Notes under the pieces: model-generated | The model's database searches: none | What the model was told of the DNA's origin: nothing | The model's input: only the letters and a program-made list of their open reading frames with translations | Program-made: the position numbers and the translations under genes | Shown here: positions 1-9,068 of the stretch, one piece after another | Position numbering within the stretch: the first letter of the stretch is position 1 | Layout of the letters: each line of letters starts with the position of its first letter | NCBI GenBank assembly: GCA_015075425.1 | Contig: JABTUL010000002.1 | Span: 868,001-932,000, forward strand | DNA: 64,000 nt | Direction of reading: 5' to 3' | Origin: Spirochaetales bacterium | GTDB lineage: Bacteria > Spirochaetota > Leptospiria > Leptospirales > Leptonemataceae

Positions 1-1
1 C

Positions 2-616
2 AATCCCGGTCGCCGGCCTCTGAATCACGATCCATCCGGACTCAAGGAAGGAGAATGGGGCCTGTTTATCAATAGCATTCAGGACCGCGAACTTCTGCGC
101 GTGGAAGTACCCGTTGAAGCCTATTCCAGCCATTTTGGCCTGGGCGATTCCATTCGGCCGGCACAGACTCTGGCACCCGATCTTGAATCCCGTCCCGTGC
201 ATGCCCTGGCAGAAAGTGAACGCTGGCTGCTTTTTAAGAGAGGACTGGAACCAACAGATGCCGGAAACAAGATCGAGCGTGAATTATTTGGATTTCAAGT
301 CCACTACGCCAAATACAAAGCTGCGGTTCGCGAGGAAACTGTAGTTCTCAATCCGCGCAAACTCAAGCAGAATGTGGGTCAAATGATTCGCGATATCTAT
401 CCATACAATGTGCGTGTGATTTTACGCCGGGATTTTCCGCTCGAGCACGCCCAGAAAATCAAAGATATGGAAACTGCGCTAAAATCCCTGATCTCAGAAG
501 TTCGCAACCGTATCAACAACGTTACCGATGAGGAGTATCGCTCAGCTTTACAGGAAGCCGTTGCTTTCATGGATAAGATTCTGGAATCGGATCCGGAATT
601 TGCCTCTTTTCTTTAG
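2..616 (+). CDS. Unknown protein, C-terminal part (5' end off window)
   Basis: The reading frame is open from the first bases of the window to a TAG at 614-616, so the start lies upstream and 204 residues are visible. A GTG at 101 could be read as a start, but the frame before it is equally protein-like (a GEWGLFIN stretch), so I treat the gene as truncated. The visible part is soluble, without membrane segments. The last 70 residues are charged and probably helical. I recognise no family. Its stop lies inside the signal-peptide region of the next gene, an overlap of 17 bases that suggests translational coupling. Confidence 0.6.
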   Translation, partial: NPGRRPLNHDPSGLKEGEWGLFINSIQDRELLRVEVPVEAYSSHFGLGDSIRPAQTLAPDLESRPVHALAESERWLLFKRGLEPTDAGNKIERELFGFQVHYAKYKAAVREETVVLNPRKLKQNVGQMIRDIYPYNVRVILRRDFPLEHAQKIKDMETALKSLISEVRNRINNVTDEEYRSALQEAVAFMDKILESDPEFASFL

Positions 617-1520
617 CATTTTCTCTTTGGTTCTTCTAACGACGGGCTGCCAGGCGCAAAGCGGTGCATTTCAAAAAATGATCTATGTTGTTCCGGATAG
701 TTTGCGGGTTGCGAATTTCAAAGGGCGATTGAGTGAATATTCCGTTGTTCTGCCCGGTATTTATCGCTTGAATGCACGGGGCGATTTTGCCCTTCGGATG
801 CCCTATTCACGGGAAACTTTGACGCTCCTGGGCAGCGGACGGGCGGTGCATCCGCTTATTTCTCTGACCGGAGCTCGCGATGGTGCTCTCATGCTTTCGC
901 GCCAAGAAAGCCGGCAAAGGGCTATCGAGAACATAGTTAAGGATTGGAATCGGAATTCTTTTGATGGCGTACACATCGACTTTGAGTTTCTTCCAGGCAA
1001 ATCCGGCTCCGATTTTCGTTTATTTCTTTCTGAACTGCGCGAGAGGAAAGAACTCTCCGGTAAGTCGATCAGTGTGGCTGCTTTTCCGCCACTATGGGGC
1101 ACGGCAGATGAAGCCGCTTTCTTTGAACCGCGGACCCTGCATCCATTGGTAGATTTCGTAGTTTATATGATGTATGATTACCACTTACATACTCCGGGGC
1201 CGGTTACGGATATACAGTGGGTTCAAAAGAATCTGGTTTTGATCCGTGAAGAGGTGCCCGCAGGAAAAATTGTCCTTGGAATGCCTGCCTACGGCTATCA
1301 ATGGGAACGGGGAAAACGTCGCACGCTAACAGAAAAACAGGGTCAGGATTTGTGTCAGCGCTATAGGTGTAAGAGGGATGCTTCGGGGATGTTAAAACTG
1401 ATTCGCAGCCAGAGCATCGCGTACATTGCGGACGCCCGTTTGCGCGGGGAGTTGTCCCGCCTGGCAAAAGAGCATAACCTGGCCGGGACAGCCATCTGGC
1501 GGCTGGGCTTTGAAAATTAA
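600..1520 (+). CDS. GH18-like (YaaH/chitinase-type) lipoprotein
   Basis: 306 aa from a TTG at 600. The frame extends to an ATG at 528, but the TTG puts a compact lipoprotein signal peptide (LPLFFSIF, then LLTTGC) directly at the N-terminus, so I prefer it. The core carries DGVHIDFEF at residues 122-130, matching the glycoside hydrolase 18 DxxDxDxE motif with Glu129 as likely acid. YMMYDYH and LGMPAYGY further on also fit GH18. Families of this type bind or cleave GlcNAc polymers such as peptidoglycan; the substrate here is unknown. It probably sits lipid-anchored in the periplasm. Its last four bases overlap the convergent dehydrogenase gene. Confidence 0.8.
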   Translation: MPLFFSIFSLVLLTTGCQAQSGAFQKMIYVVPDSLRVANFKGRLSEYSVVLPGIYRLNARGDFALRMPYSRETLTLLGSGRAVHPLISLTGARDGALMLSRQESRQRAIENIVKDWNRNSFDGVHIDFEFLPGKSGSDFRLFLSELRERKELSGKSISVAAFPPLWGTADEAAFFEPRTLHPLVDFVVYMMYDYHLHTPGPVTDIQWVQKNLVLIREEVPAGKIVLGMPAYGYQWERGKRRTLTEKQGQDLCQRYRCKRDASGMLKLIRSQSIAYIADARLRGELSRLAKEHNLAGTAIWRLGFEN

Positions 1521-2824
1521 CCGGCGCGGAAAAGCTGTCTTGGATCCAGCCGGGCCCGTAACTGGTAAAAGGGACTTCCCTTTGCACTGGCAAGAAAGGG
1601 TGGCACCGCCAGTCCTGCTTTTTCAATGAACTTGCGGGCTTCTTCTACGCCGCCCAGATAATCGACCCAGGCAGATGCCGGAAGCCAGCTGAATCCAAAA
1701 CCCATGGCGCCATCCACACCATTCTGATCTGTGACTTCCGGTATCAACGAAAGGGAATAGCTGATGTAGCGCGCAATGAAATAACGCAACAGGTCCGCTT
1801 CAAAGCCGGTCGCTGTTTTGAGGATGTCCATTGCCTGAGCATAGCGAGAATCGCGGATGGCATTTTGCATATCCTTTTTAAAGGGAATGCTCACGGCCGG
1901 CAGGGGTCCGTAGTCGCCGCGACCTATATCAAAGACCAGTTTTTCGCGGCTGCCGTCCGGGTTTTTTTTGCGCTGGTACAGACCTTTGCCTGATTTATTG
2001 CCCAGGTTGCCCTGATCGATTAGCTTTTGCATGTAGCCCGGCAGACGGAATGTTTCATGCGCATGGTCGTGGGTACTCGTATAGATGTTATCTACGATAG
2101 CCTTGTGCACATCCAGACCGACCAGATCCGCCGTGGCCAGCGGGCTCATTGCCCGACCTGTATAGCCACTCAGAAGGGAATCCATCAGATGGATTCCCCC
2201 CCGGTCCTGGTATTTTTCCGCATATTGAGCCACCTCATTCATCAGTTGAAAACCGATGCGATTACCGGCAAAACCAGGAGTGTCATTGGTAACAACCACC
2301 TGGCGGACGAGCGTTCCACTCAGATAGTCGCTGAGCTTGCGGGTAACTTCCGGATCATTGCCTGCATGGGTGATGAGTTCACACAAAGTCAGCTTGTAAG
2401 GCGGGTTGAAAAAATGGGTTCCATAATAGAACTTCTGGCCGTCCGCATCAAAGTGTCCTGCCAGTCGAGCAATGGAAAGTCCAGAACTTACCGTGGAGAC
2501 GAGCGTTCCCGGTTTTCGGGAAGCGGAGATTCTTTTGTTGATGGGTTCCTTAACTTCATAGGATTCAGCCACGCATTCAAAGACCCAGTCGCTTTCACTG
2601 ACAGCCTTTTCCAGGTCCGCATCGTAGGTCCCCGGGATGAGTCGATCCCTGAGAGTGCCGGAACGAACGCTGGAGAGAGCTTTTTCCACGCCATCCCTGG
2701 CTTTATCGAGCTCCCGGGCCAGCATGTACACTCTGGCACCTCCAAAAGCAGCGATGACTCCACCGGATCCGGAACCCATCGTTCCGTTGGCTCCGAGCAG
2801 TGTTACGGTCTTGATCTCTCTCAT
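1517..2824 (-). CDS. 3-hydroxyacyl-CoA dehydrogenase, FadB-type
   Basis: 435 aa, oxidising 3-hydroxyacyl-CoA to 3-ketoacyl-CoA with NAD+ in fatty acid beta-oxidation. The N-terminal Rossmann motif is [14 protein letters not shown], close to the FadB GAGTMGxG signature. Catalytic-region motifs follow: THFFNPP with the active-site His, ELI with its partner Glu, and [11 protein letters not shown] at the domain junction. The protein has a second C-terminal helical domain but no enoyl-CoA hydratase domain, so it is a stand-alone dehydrogenase. Leptospiraceae are known to live on long-chain fatty acids through beta-oxidation, which fits. Confidence 0.9.
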   Translation of the reverse strand: MREIKTVTLLGANGTMGSGSGGVIAAFGGARVYMLARELDKARDGVEKALSSVRSGTLRDRLIPGTYDADLEKAVSESDWVFECVAESYEVKEPINKRISASRKPGTLVSTVSSGLSIARLAGHFDADGQKFYYGTHFFNPPYKLTLCELITHAGNDPEVTRKLSDYLSGTLVRQVVVTNDTPGFAGNRIGFQLMNEVAQYAEKYQDRGGIHLMDSLLSGYTGRAMSPLATADLVGLDVHKAIVDNIYTSTHDHAHETFRLPGYMQKLIDQGNLGNKSGKGLYQRKKNPDGSREKLVFDIGRGDYGPLPAVSIPFKKDMQNAIRDSRYAQAMDILKTATGFEADLLRYFIARYISYSLSLIPEVTDQNGVDGAMGFGFSWLPASAWVDYLGGVEEARKFIEKAGLAVPPFLASAKGSPFYQLRARLDPRQLFRAG

Positions 2825-2854
2825 GGTGCGAGAAATTTCATTTTAGGCTTCAGG

Positions 2855-3445
2855 TCAAGCCAAAAGGGAGTCAGTGCCTGGCTTGTTCGCTTGCAGCAGC
2901 CGCTGGTTCACCTTAGCCCAATCCACCAGTTTGAGCAGGAGTGCTTGCAAATAATCCATACGACGGTGTTGATAATCCAGGTAGTAAGCATGTTCCCAGC
3001 CGTCGATGCACAAGAGCATGGTTTCACCAGACAGCAGCGGATGGTCCGCGAAACCGATGCGCAAATGCTCTCCATGGGATAAATAAAGCCAACCTGGGTT
3101 CATGGCTTCGAACTGCTGCCGCAGTCCTTCCAGCAGGAGTTCAAAAGAACCAAAACTCTTTTCTGCTTCTTGCAACAATGCCTGCCCGGCGGGACCAGGC
3201 CGAAGCGACAGCGACTCCCAGTAGTGCTGGTGGTTGAATAATTCCATGCTCAGATTTTGCACAGGCCCCGGTTCTGACTTTGTAATAAGGCGGGCAAGCT
3301 CGTACGCATTTTCCGGAATGGGCGTGTTGCTCAATCGCTCCAGACGTGTGCGCAAACCTCCCTGGATCTTATGAATATGATAATCCAGGTTTCTCTCTGA
3401 CAAAAAAGGTTCCAGTCTGTCCAACGGACCGCTCTGAGGAGTCAT
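2855..3445 (-). CDS. Divergent Fe/Mn-type superoxide dismutase homologue
   Basis: 196 aa with the Fe/Mn-SOD fold. All four metal ligands are visible: His23 (DYH), His72 (FNHQHYW), Asp148 and His152 (DGWEHAYYLDYQ). By my alignment to E. coli SodB, several second-shell residues differ: the substrate-gate Tyr34 is Leu31, His30 is Ile27 and the outer-sphere Gln69 is Glu68. The position that holds Gln in Mn enzymes is Ala133, as in Fe enzymes. Metal binding looks intact, but catalysis may be altered. Its ATG overlaps the stop of the membrane protein upstream by four bases (3442-3445), so the two are probably co-translated. Confidence 0.85.
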   Translation of the reverse strand: MTPQSGPLDRLEPFLSERNLDYHIHKIQGGLRTRLERLSNTPIPENAYELARLITKSEPGPVQNLSMELFNHQHYWESLSLRPGPAGQALLQEAEKSFGSFELLLEGLRQQFEAMNPGWLYLSHGEHLRIGFADHPLLSGETMLLCIDGWEHAYYLDYQHRRMDYLQALLLKLVDWAKVNQRLLQANKPGTDSLLA

Positions 3446-4281
3446 GACTCTCCTTCTGCGATGGTGGCTGCGCGATGCAGTTCAATCTCCTGACCGGTGA
3501 GCCTTTCCACATCAAGCAACCGGACGCGCTCGGACATCTCAAGAAGCACTTGCTGAACAATTCCCTTGAAGATGGCGCCGACGGCTTCCGTTTCCATTAC
3601 TTCTACGATGACGGCCGTAACATCTTTTCCCAGACGGGCGGTGAAGCCACCCATCATAGGAATGCGCGAAAGTTCCCCGACCATCGATTTTTGCATCAAG
3701 CTGCGGCTGACAATCTCTTCCAGCTCTGCCTTACGACTTTCAAATACACTGGCAGCAACACGTCCGTAGTCCAGCCGGGACATGACTTCTTCGACGCGGT
3801 CCAGGCTCTGCAGAAAAACAGCATCGGCAATGGTATCAACGATGATGTCCCGGAACCGAAATGTTATGTCCCGGGTTATGAGCCGGCTGATTTTCTGCTC
3901 GGATCGACCCAGCTTGTAAAAGGCAATCACCAGTTTGGCGGCCCGGAGCAGGAGGAACAGGCGCAGTCCGGCCACGGGGACGAGACCAACGAGTTCGTAC
4001 CAATGCGCCCGCATGAAGTAGGACCGATCTTTAGACCTCTTGAGGCGGACCAGGTAGTCAATGAGCCAGATACCAATGGTCAAAAAGTCAAAGATGATGA
4101 TGGCAGTGACCACCTGTCGGCCCAGAAAATCCCTGTAGGTGCTCATTACAACCAGCAAGAGATTGTCCAGTGCAACCAGGCAGAGCAGCAGGTATTCCTG
4201 TTTGGTTCCCGGAAGGGCCCGGAAGGTTTGCAACCAGCGGGTGTATCGAGATGGGCTTTCCATCGGCGTCCCTTCTTCCAT
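3442..4281 (-). CDS. Voltage-sensor-like (Ion_trans-type) membrane protein without a pore
   Basis: 279 aa from ATG 4281. A second ATG at 4263 has a better Shine-Dalgarno (AAGGG six bases upstream) and may be the real start. The first ~135 residues hold four hydrophobic segments. The fourth, GLRLFLLLRAAKLVIAFYKL, carries regularly spaced basic residues like an S4 voltage sensor. No selectivity-filter sequence such as TVGYGD follows. The C-terminal half is a long charged helical cytosolic region. It could be a voltage-sensor-only or proton-channel-like protein, or simply a distant Ion_trans homologue. It is transcribed just ahead of the SOD homologue. Confidence 0.65.
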   Translation of the reverse strand: MEEGTPMESPSRYTRWLQTFRALPGTKQEYLLLCLVALDNLLLVVMSTYRDFLGRQVVTAIIIFDFLTIGIWLIDYLVRLKRSKDRSYFMRAHWYELVGLVPVAGLRLFLLLRAAKLVIAFYKLGRSEQKISRLITRDITFRFRDIIVDTIADAVFLQSLDRVEEVMSRLDYGRVAASVFESRKAELEEIVSRSLMQKSMVGELSRIPMMGGFTARLGKDVTAVIVEVMETEAVGAIFKGIVQQVLLEMSERVRLLDVERLTGQEIELHRAATIAEGES

Positions 4282-4359
4282 CGGCAGTTCGTTCCCTTTT
4301 TTTCGGGATTTTCTAAATTGGATTTGACCGTTTGGCGCGCCAGGTCTCCTTTTGCCCCC

Positions 4360-4959
4360 ATGCGAATTTTGAGCCTGTGCCTCCTCATCAGTTTTTTAGC
4401 CTATTGCCGCTACGGTGATGAAGACCCGCAAACCAACCATTTCCTTTTACCCGATAAAGACATCCATCTCACCAACGGCTATTACTTTGAAGGGAATGCC
4501 GTCCATCATACCTGCGTAAGCAGTAAGCTTGTGGAAGATAATCTGGATTTTACCAGCCGCTGCGCTTTTCTGGACCTACGAGAGGAAGATGCGACCAGTC
4601 TTTTGCCCAACAATCTGCGCATAACCCTCAAGATGCAGGATGATCTCAAGAGACTTACCGGAGACATGCGCGTTTACGTGACTCACCTGGATGGTGTTGC
4701 TTACGACTTCTGGCTCAAAACGGTGGGAACTACGGAAATAGGATCAACCCTGCAACAGCCGGTGATCCGGATCAGCCAGGAAAGCACCTCCGCCATCGCT
4801 GCTGAACTGGCCCCGGATTTTTTCATTCGTCTTACCGACTTCAGCCTGGAACAGGCAGACTACAGCATGAACGGTCGTATGCATCTTCTGCTCACCAAAA
4901 CCGGGGAAAATGAAGTTGTGGACATGGAATACGCAGTCTTTCTGCGGAAGGTTTATTGA
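4360..4959 (+). CDS. Hypothetical lipoprotein
   Basis: 199 aa from ATG 4360. The open frame runs much further upstream, but that part is antisense to the membrane-protein gene. The start gives a short signal peptide ending in a spirochaete-style lipobox (LAYC), followed by RYGDEDPQ. The mature protein is acidic with alternating hydrophobic residues suggesting beta structure. I recognise no domain. It ends 16 bases before the start of the Omp85-type barrel gene, so the two are likely co-transcribed and may act together at the outer membrane. Confidence 0.7.
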   Translation: MRILSLCLLISFLAYCRYGDEDPQTNHFLLPDKDIHLTNGYYFEGNAVHHTCVSSKLVEDNLDFTSRCAFLDLREEDATSLLPNNLRITLKMQDDLKRLTGDMRVYVTHLDGVAYDFWLKTVGTTEIGSTLQQPVIRISQESTSAIAAELAPDFFIRLTDFSLEQADYSMNGRMHLLLTKTGENEVVDMEYAVFLRKVY

Positions 4960-4975
4960 GGTCAGGGAGAAAGAC

Positions 4976-6418
4976 ATGCTTAAACAAATACATCAAATGA
5001 TAAAAAATATTCACGGTCTGGTTCTTGTTCTCCTGCTTCTGGGGGGCTTTTCCGCCGCTCATGCCCAGGAGAATACGGGGTTCAAGCTGGGCGGTCTGCC
5101 TCTGGTAAGCTACAACTCTGATGATGGCTTTGGTTACGGACTCCGGGCTTACGGCACCTACAAGGAAGAGGGTTACGATCCATACAAGTATCAGGTTTAT
5201 GTGCAGTACTATAAAACCACCCTGGGCTTTGAATACCATGAAATCAATTTAGACTATTTGAAGTTTTTAGGATCCCCCCTGCGCTGGAAGTTCTCGGCTG
5301 GATTCAGCCGGACGTTGAATGCACAATGGTATGGTCAGGGAAACTTCCATGATATACGCCGGGAGCAGGGCATTCGCGAGGGCCGCATCCCCATCAATGA
5401 AAATATACCCGCATCCCCGGATCTTGTGCAGACGCGCTTCAACGGGCAGGATATCACTTTCAATCGCAAAGCTCTGGATGCCATCAACGACCCTGGAAAA
5501 CATGAATGCTCGTTTGAGGCCAAAAATTGTACCATCATCAACAACCAGAGCCGCGAAGTTCTGCGCCAGAAACAGAATAAGTACTATAACTATGACCTGA
5601 TCAAGCCCTTCTTCAATGCCTCAACGGAAGACTGGTTCGGGGACTCCAATTTCAAATGGTTCTTTGGTTTACGGGGACAGCGCTATAAGGTGCAGTCTTA
5701 CCAGAACGACATTGATTCCGGTGATCGGTTGCCCAATGACCGCACGTTGATAGACATTGAAAAACCCTACGGGTACGATGCCACAGAGGGTCGCCGCTAC
5801 GTCAATGGTGTCCGTGTTGCTCTATCCTACGACTCCAGGCCCCGGGATCGGGAGAAAAATCCCAACACAGGTATCTTTGCTGATTTGCATTACTGGGGCA
5901 CGGGAAGCAGCACGGGGAGTCACTACACCTTTCATCGGGTAACAGCAACATACCGACAGTACATCGAACTGTTTCCATCTATGTTCAATGATGCCGGCCA
6001 GGAACTTGTTTTCGCGTACCGCGTCCAGGGCCAGGAGACTTTTGGTAAAGCCCCCTTTTATGAACTGGGAACCATCACCACCATGAATGAGTCAAGCGAT
6101 GGACTGGGTGGCAAACGAGGATTGCGCGGCTATGCAGCCAATCAGTTTGTCGATAACGTGATGGCGCAACTCAACACGGAAGTTCGCTGGACCTTTGGTC
6201 GAGCTAAAGCCCTGGGCGGTCTGGACTTTATTTTGCTGGGATACTATGACGTTGGACGTGTGGGAGAAACCTGGAAGGAAATTGAAAACCGCGGCTTGCA
6301 CTACGCGGCCGGTGGTGGTATCCGCCTGGTCCAGCAGGGAAGTATAGTTGTCAATATCAGTGCGGGTCGTTCCAAGTATGATTCGCATGTGAACTTTGAT
6401 TTCAATCACATGTTCTGA
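4976..6418 (+). CDS. Omp85/BamA-superfamily outer-membrane beta-barrel protein
   Basis: 480 aa from ATG 4976, preceded by GGGAGAAAGAC. A signal peptide (LVLVLLLLGGFSAAHAQ) leads straight into a barrel-like sequence rich in Tyr, Gly and alternating hydrophobics. There is no room for POTRA domains. GKRGLRGYAANQF in the C-terminal third matches the RGF/RGY tip motif of Omp85 loop 6, and the protein ends in Phe, as outer-membrane barrels usually do. It is best described as a POTRA-less D15/surface-antigen-like barrel. Its cargo is unknown. Confidence 0.8.
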   Translation: MLKQIHQMIKNIHGLVLVLLLLGGFSAAHAQENTGFKLGGLPLVSYNSDDGFGYGLRAYGTYKEEGYDPYKYQVYVQYYKTTLGFEYHEINLDYLKFLGSPLRWKFSAGFSRTLNAQWYGQGNFHDIRREQGIREGRIPINENIPASPDLVQTRFNGQDITFNRKALDAINDPGKHECSFEAKNCTIINNQSREVLRQKQNKYYNYDLIKPFFNASTEDWFGDSNFKWFFGLRGQRYKVQSYQNDIDSGDRLPNDRTLIDIEKPYGYDATEGRRYVNGVRVALSYDSRPRDREKNPNTGIFADLHYWGTGSSTGSHYTFHRVTATYRQYIELFPSMFNDAGQELVFAYRVQGQETFGKAPFYELGTITTMNESSDGLGGKRGLRGYAANQFVDNVMAQLNTEVRWTFGRAKALGGLDFILLGYYDVGRVGETWKEIENRGLHYAAGGGIRLVQQGSIVVNISAGRSKYDSHVNFDFNHMF

Positions 6419-6427
6419 ACATTTCAC

Positions 6428-6904
6428 TCATGCCTGGCCTGCGTAGAGCAGGCCACGAATTTCTTCCATTTCGCGTAGCAGAGCAAATGCAGAATTCTCC
6501 GGAGAGCGGATGAGCTCCAGCATTCGCGCCAGTTTTTGATCAAGGATCCGAACAACGGTCAATTCCTTCTCGTCATGGCCCGGACGCTGCCTTTTGATTT
6601 TGGCCACTCGTAGATTGCGCTCCAGCGTTTGCCGTGCAATGGCCACCACCAGATCTTTATAAGCGGCGAGTTTCTCTTCCGTGCGGTGTTCCAGAAACTC
6701 TTTCTCTGTTTGTGGTAGAATACTCCAGAGTTCCTGTAAACTGTGGTTGGCCGGCTCTTTCGAGGGCAACACTTCCTCCAGGACGCTCAGAAAGGAGGAA
6801 GAACCATCAGTTGCTGGCGGTGAGGATTTACTACTTTTCCGGGAAGCGTCTGCGCGTACGGATTTGCCTTTGAAAGGGAGATCAGGTTGAATCTTGATTT
6901 GCAT
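6428..6904 (-). CDS. YaaR (DUF327) family protein
   Basis: 158 aa. The N-terminus is a basic, Ser-rich disordered stretch. The rest is a helical domain with a KLAAYKDLVVAI segment and a later ELTVVRILDQKL segment, which resembles the YaaR/DUF327 family of small soluble proteins with unknown function. Members occur in Firmicutes and spirochaetes. It is convergent with the Omp85-type gene (nine bases between stops) and divergent from the cyclase gene, with only 44 bases between starts. The family call is moderate. Confidence 0.65.
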   Translation of the reverse strand: MQIKIQPDLPFKGKSVRADASRKSSKSSPPATDGSSSFLSVLEEVLPSKEPANHSLQELWSILPQTEKEFLEHRTEEKLAAYKDLVVAIARQTLERNLRVAKIKRQRPGHDEKELTVVRILDQKLARMLELIRSPENSAFALLREMEEIRGLLYAGQA

Positions 6905-6948
6905 GAAAATAGATTTGCAGGGGTTCTTGCCTTTTCCTTAAAAGTACC

Positions 6949-9027
6949 ATGCGATCAGGCGCCGCCGATTTCCAGCGTTTTTCCTGGCCGTTCAGGAATT
7001 TCCTCTCTCGCGCCTGGCTCCTGCTGGTAGTTTTTTTCGTGTACTGTGGCCAGGAAGAGAACTGCCCGGCTCCCCGGGCCGGGGTTCTGGATTTACGGAG
7101 TCACGAAACTTGCCTGAACCGACTGGACCTTTCCGGTGAGTGGTTGGTTGGCACCGGACTGAACCCGGAGGGCTGGCTGGCGCATAAAGTGCCGGCGGCC
7201 TGGACAGACCCACTGCCGCCACAGGGCGTGGCAACGTATCGCTTGCGTATCCTGCTGCCGCAGAATCTGGCGAAAACTATCTATGGCCTGCAACTGCATT
7301 ATATAACCAGCGCCTACGAACTTCGGGTGAATGGAATTCCTGCTGGGGGCAAGGGGCAGCCGGCAGCGGAACCTGAGTATTACCGCCCTGAGGCGGCGAG
7401 TCAACTCCTTCCCTTCGCCATTCCCGGCCCCGATGTCTTGCTGGAAATCACCGTGGCCAATTTTACCCATGCCAAAGGAGGGATTCGCACACGGATCTTC
7501 TTTGGCCGATTCTCGGAACTTCGGAAATACTATGACCGCGCCATGATGCTCGATGGCTTCCTGGCCGGTGGCTTGATTCTGATTGGTCTGTATCATTTCG
7601 GGCTGTACTACAGCCGGCGCGAAATGCTATCGACCATCTACTTTGGTATCTTCGCTCTGTCTGTGGCAGTGTATTCGCTCTGTACGGGGCAGCATTTGAT
7701 CCGCGTACTGCTTCCAATGACCGGAAATGTCTCGCAGCTCCGTATTGAATACCTCTCTATTGCTCTGGGTATTGTCACTTTTTTCGCTTACCACAAAGGA
7801 GTGTTTCCGCGGCAGAACTGGAAAGTAGCACTCTATGCCATATTCGGGTTTGAAATTATCTACATGCTGCTCGTCATCCTTACACCGTCGCTTTTTTTTA
7901 CGCAGCTGGTGGGTTTGCAACAGGGGATGCTGATTGTTTCTGTGGGTTATGGTTTGATCAGCGTTATCGTTGCTGTTTTCCAGCGGGAACCTGGCGCCCG
8001 GATGGTTCTGGCCGGATTCCTGGTATTTGGATTCACATTGATTCACGATATATTAAACAACAGAAATATTATACTATCGACTCCGCTCTCTGCGTACGGT
8101 TTTCTGGCGTTTTTGCTGGCCCAGGCCTACTTGATTGTGCGAATTTTTAGCCATGCTTTTGATGCTATTTCAGAATTAACAGAGCAGGCCATCGCAACCA
8201 GTCGCGCTTACGGAAGATTTGTTCCCCGCGAATTTCTCAAACATCTCAACAAAAAGGACATCAAAGAAATAAAACTCGGTGACCAGATCCAGGAGGAGAT
8301 GACCGTTCTTTTTGCTGACATTGTAAACTTCACGGCAATGTCAGAAAAGATGACTCCATCGCAGAACTTCAATTTTCTAAATTCTTATCTGGGCCGAATG
8401 GTGCCGCTCATTGAAAAGCACGGGGGCTTCATTGATAAATTTGTGGGGGATGGAATCATGGCCCTGTTCCCGCGCAGCGGAGAAGATGCTGTCCGGGCGG
8501 CGCTGGCGATGTTTGTGGAACTGCAGCGTTATAATGTACGTCGCCGGCTACAGGGATTTGACAGCGTTGCCATCGGGGTGGGAATCCACAAAGGACCACT
8601 GATGCTCGGAACGATCGGTTCTGAAAGCCGGATGGACAGTACAGTCATTTCAGACACAGTGAACATTGCCGCCCGGCTGGAAAAACTGACCCGCCCCTGG
8701 AAGACTGCCATCCTCACTACGGAAGCGGTTGTGCAGGATCTCAGCGGAGATGATTTTCTCATTCGCCTGGCCGGGGAGCTCGCTGTTAGGGGCAAGCTCC
8801 AGGAAGTTTTGATTTATGAAATCGGTTTAAGCAAAGAGCTGGAGGAGGTCGAGAAATGGAAAGCCACTCAGGGCGCCATGGAAGCGGGGGCATTATTGTA
8901 CTCTCAAGCGCAATGGACTGCTGCCCGGGAACGGTTTGAAACCGTACTGGCCATCAATCCGGATGATGGTGTGGCCCGATGGTATGTCGATCGACTGGAG
9001 GAAAGCCGGATCCCGACAGTTGTTTGA
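6949..9027 (+). CDS. 7TMR-DISM receptor adenylate cyclase with C-terminal TPR
   Basis: 692 aa. Order of domains: N-terminal hydrophobic signal/anchor (~20-35), a beta-sandwich extracytoplasmic domain (~50-185, LDLSGEW then YELRVNGIP, a sugar-binding-like DISM fold), seven transmembrane helices (~200-400), and a class III cyclase domain (~440-610). FADIVNFT (near 453) and VGDGIMALF (near 500) supply the metal aspartates. KFVGDG and SDTVNIAARLE supply the Lys/Asp pair typical of ATP specificity plus the transition-state Asn/Arg. The last 60 residues look like one or two TPR units. It likely makes cAMP in response to an external ligand. Confidence 0.88.
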   Translation: MRSGAADFQRFSWPFRNFLSRAWLLLVVFFVYCGQEENCPAPRAGVLDLRSHETCLNRLDLSGEWLVGTGLNPEGWLAHKVPAAWTDPLPPQGVATYRLRILLPQNLAKTIYGLQLHYITSAYELRVNGIPAGGKGQPAAEPEYYRPEAASQLLPFAIPGPDVLLEITVANFTHAKGGIRTRIFFGRFSELRKYYDRAMMLDGFLAGGLILIGLYHFGLYYSRREMLSTIYFGIFALSVAVYSLCTGQHLIRVLLPMTGNVSQLRIEYLSIALGIVTFFAYHKGVFPRQNWKVALYAIFGFEIIYMLLVILTPSLFFTQLVGLQQGMLIVSVGYGLISVIVAVFQREPGARMVLAGFLVFGFTLIHDILNNRNIILSTPLSAYGFLAFLLAQAYLIVRIFSHAFDAISELTEQAIATSRAYGRFVPREFLKHLNKKDIKEIKLGDQIQEEMTVLFADIVNFTAMSEKMTPSQNFNFLNSYLGRMVPLIEKHGGFIDKFVGDGIMALFPRSGEDAVRAALAMFVELQRYNVRRRLQGFDSVAIGVGIHKGPLMLGTIGSESRMDSTVISDTVNIAARLEKLTRPWKTAILTTEAVVQDLSGDDFLIRLAGELAVRGKLQEVLIYEIGLSKELEEVEKWKATQGAMEAGALLYSQAQWTAARERFETVLAINPDDGVARWYVDRLEESRIPTVV

Positions 9028-9068
9028 AAATTCGGTTTACCGGGTAGAGCTACAGGTTACGGTCAGAT

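Noticed and set aside
2027-3082. Long plus-strand ORF of 351 codons
   Set aside because: It is antisense to the dehydrogenase and SOD genes, whose proteins have clear motifs; its own translation looks like a shadow with no domain.
3475-4359. Plus-strand extension of the lipoprotein ORF upstream of 4360
   Set aside because: It is antisense to the membrane-protein gene, and the lipoprotein signal peptide begins at 4360.
6405-6425. ATGTTC/GAACAT inverted repeat near the end of the Omp85-type gene
   Set aside because: Six-base arms with a one-base centre cannot fold as a stable hairpin and there is no T tract.
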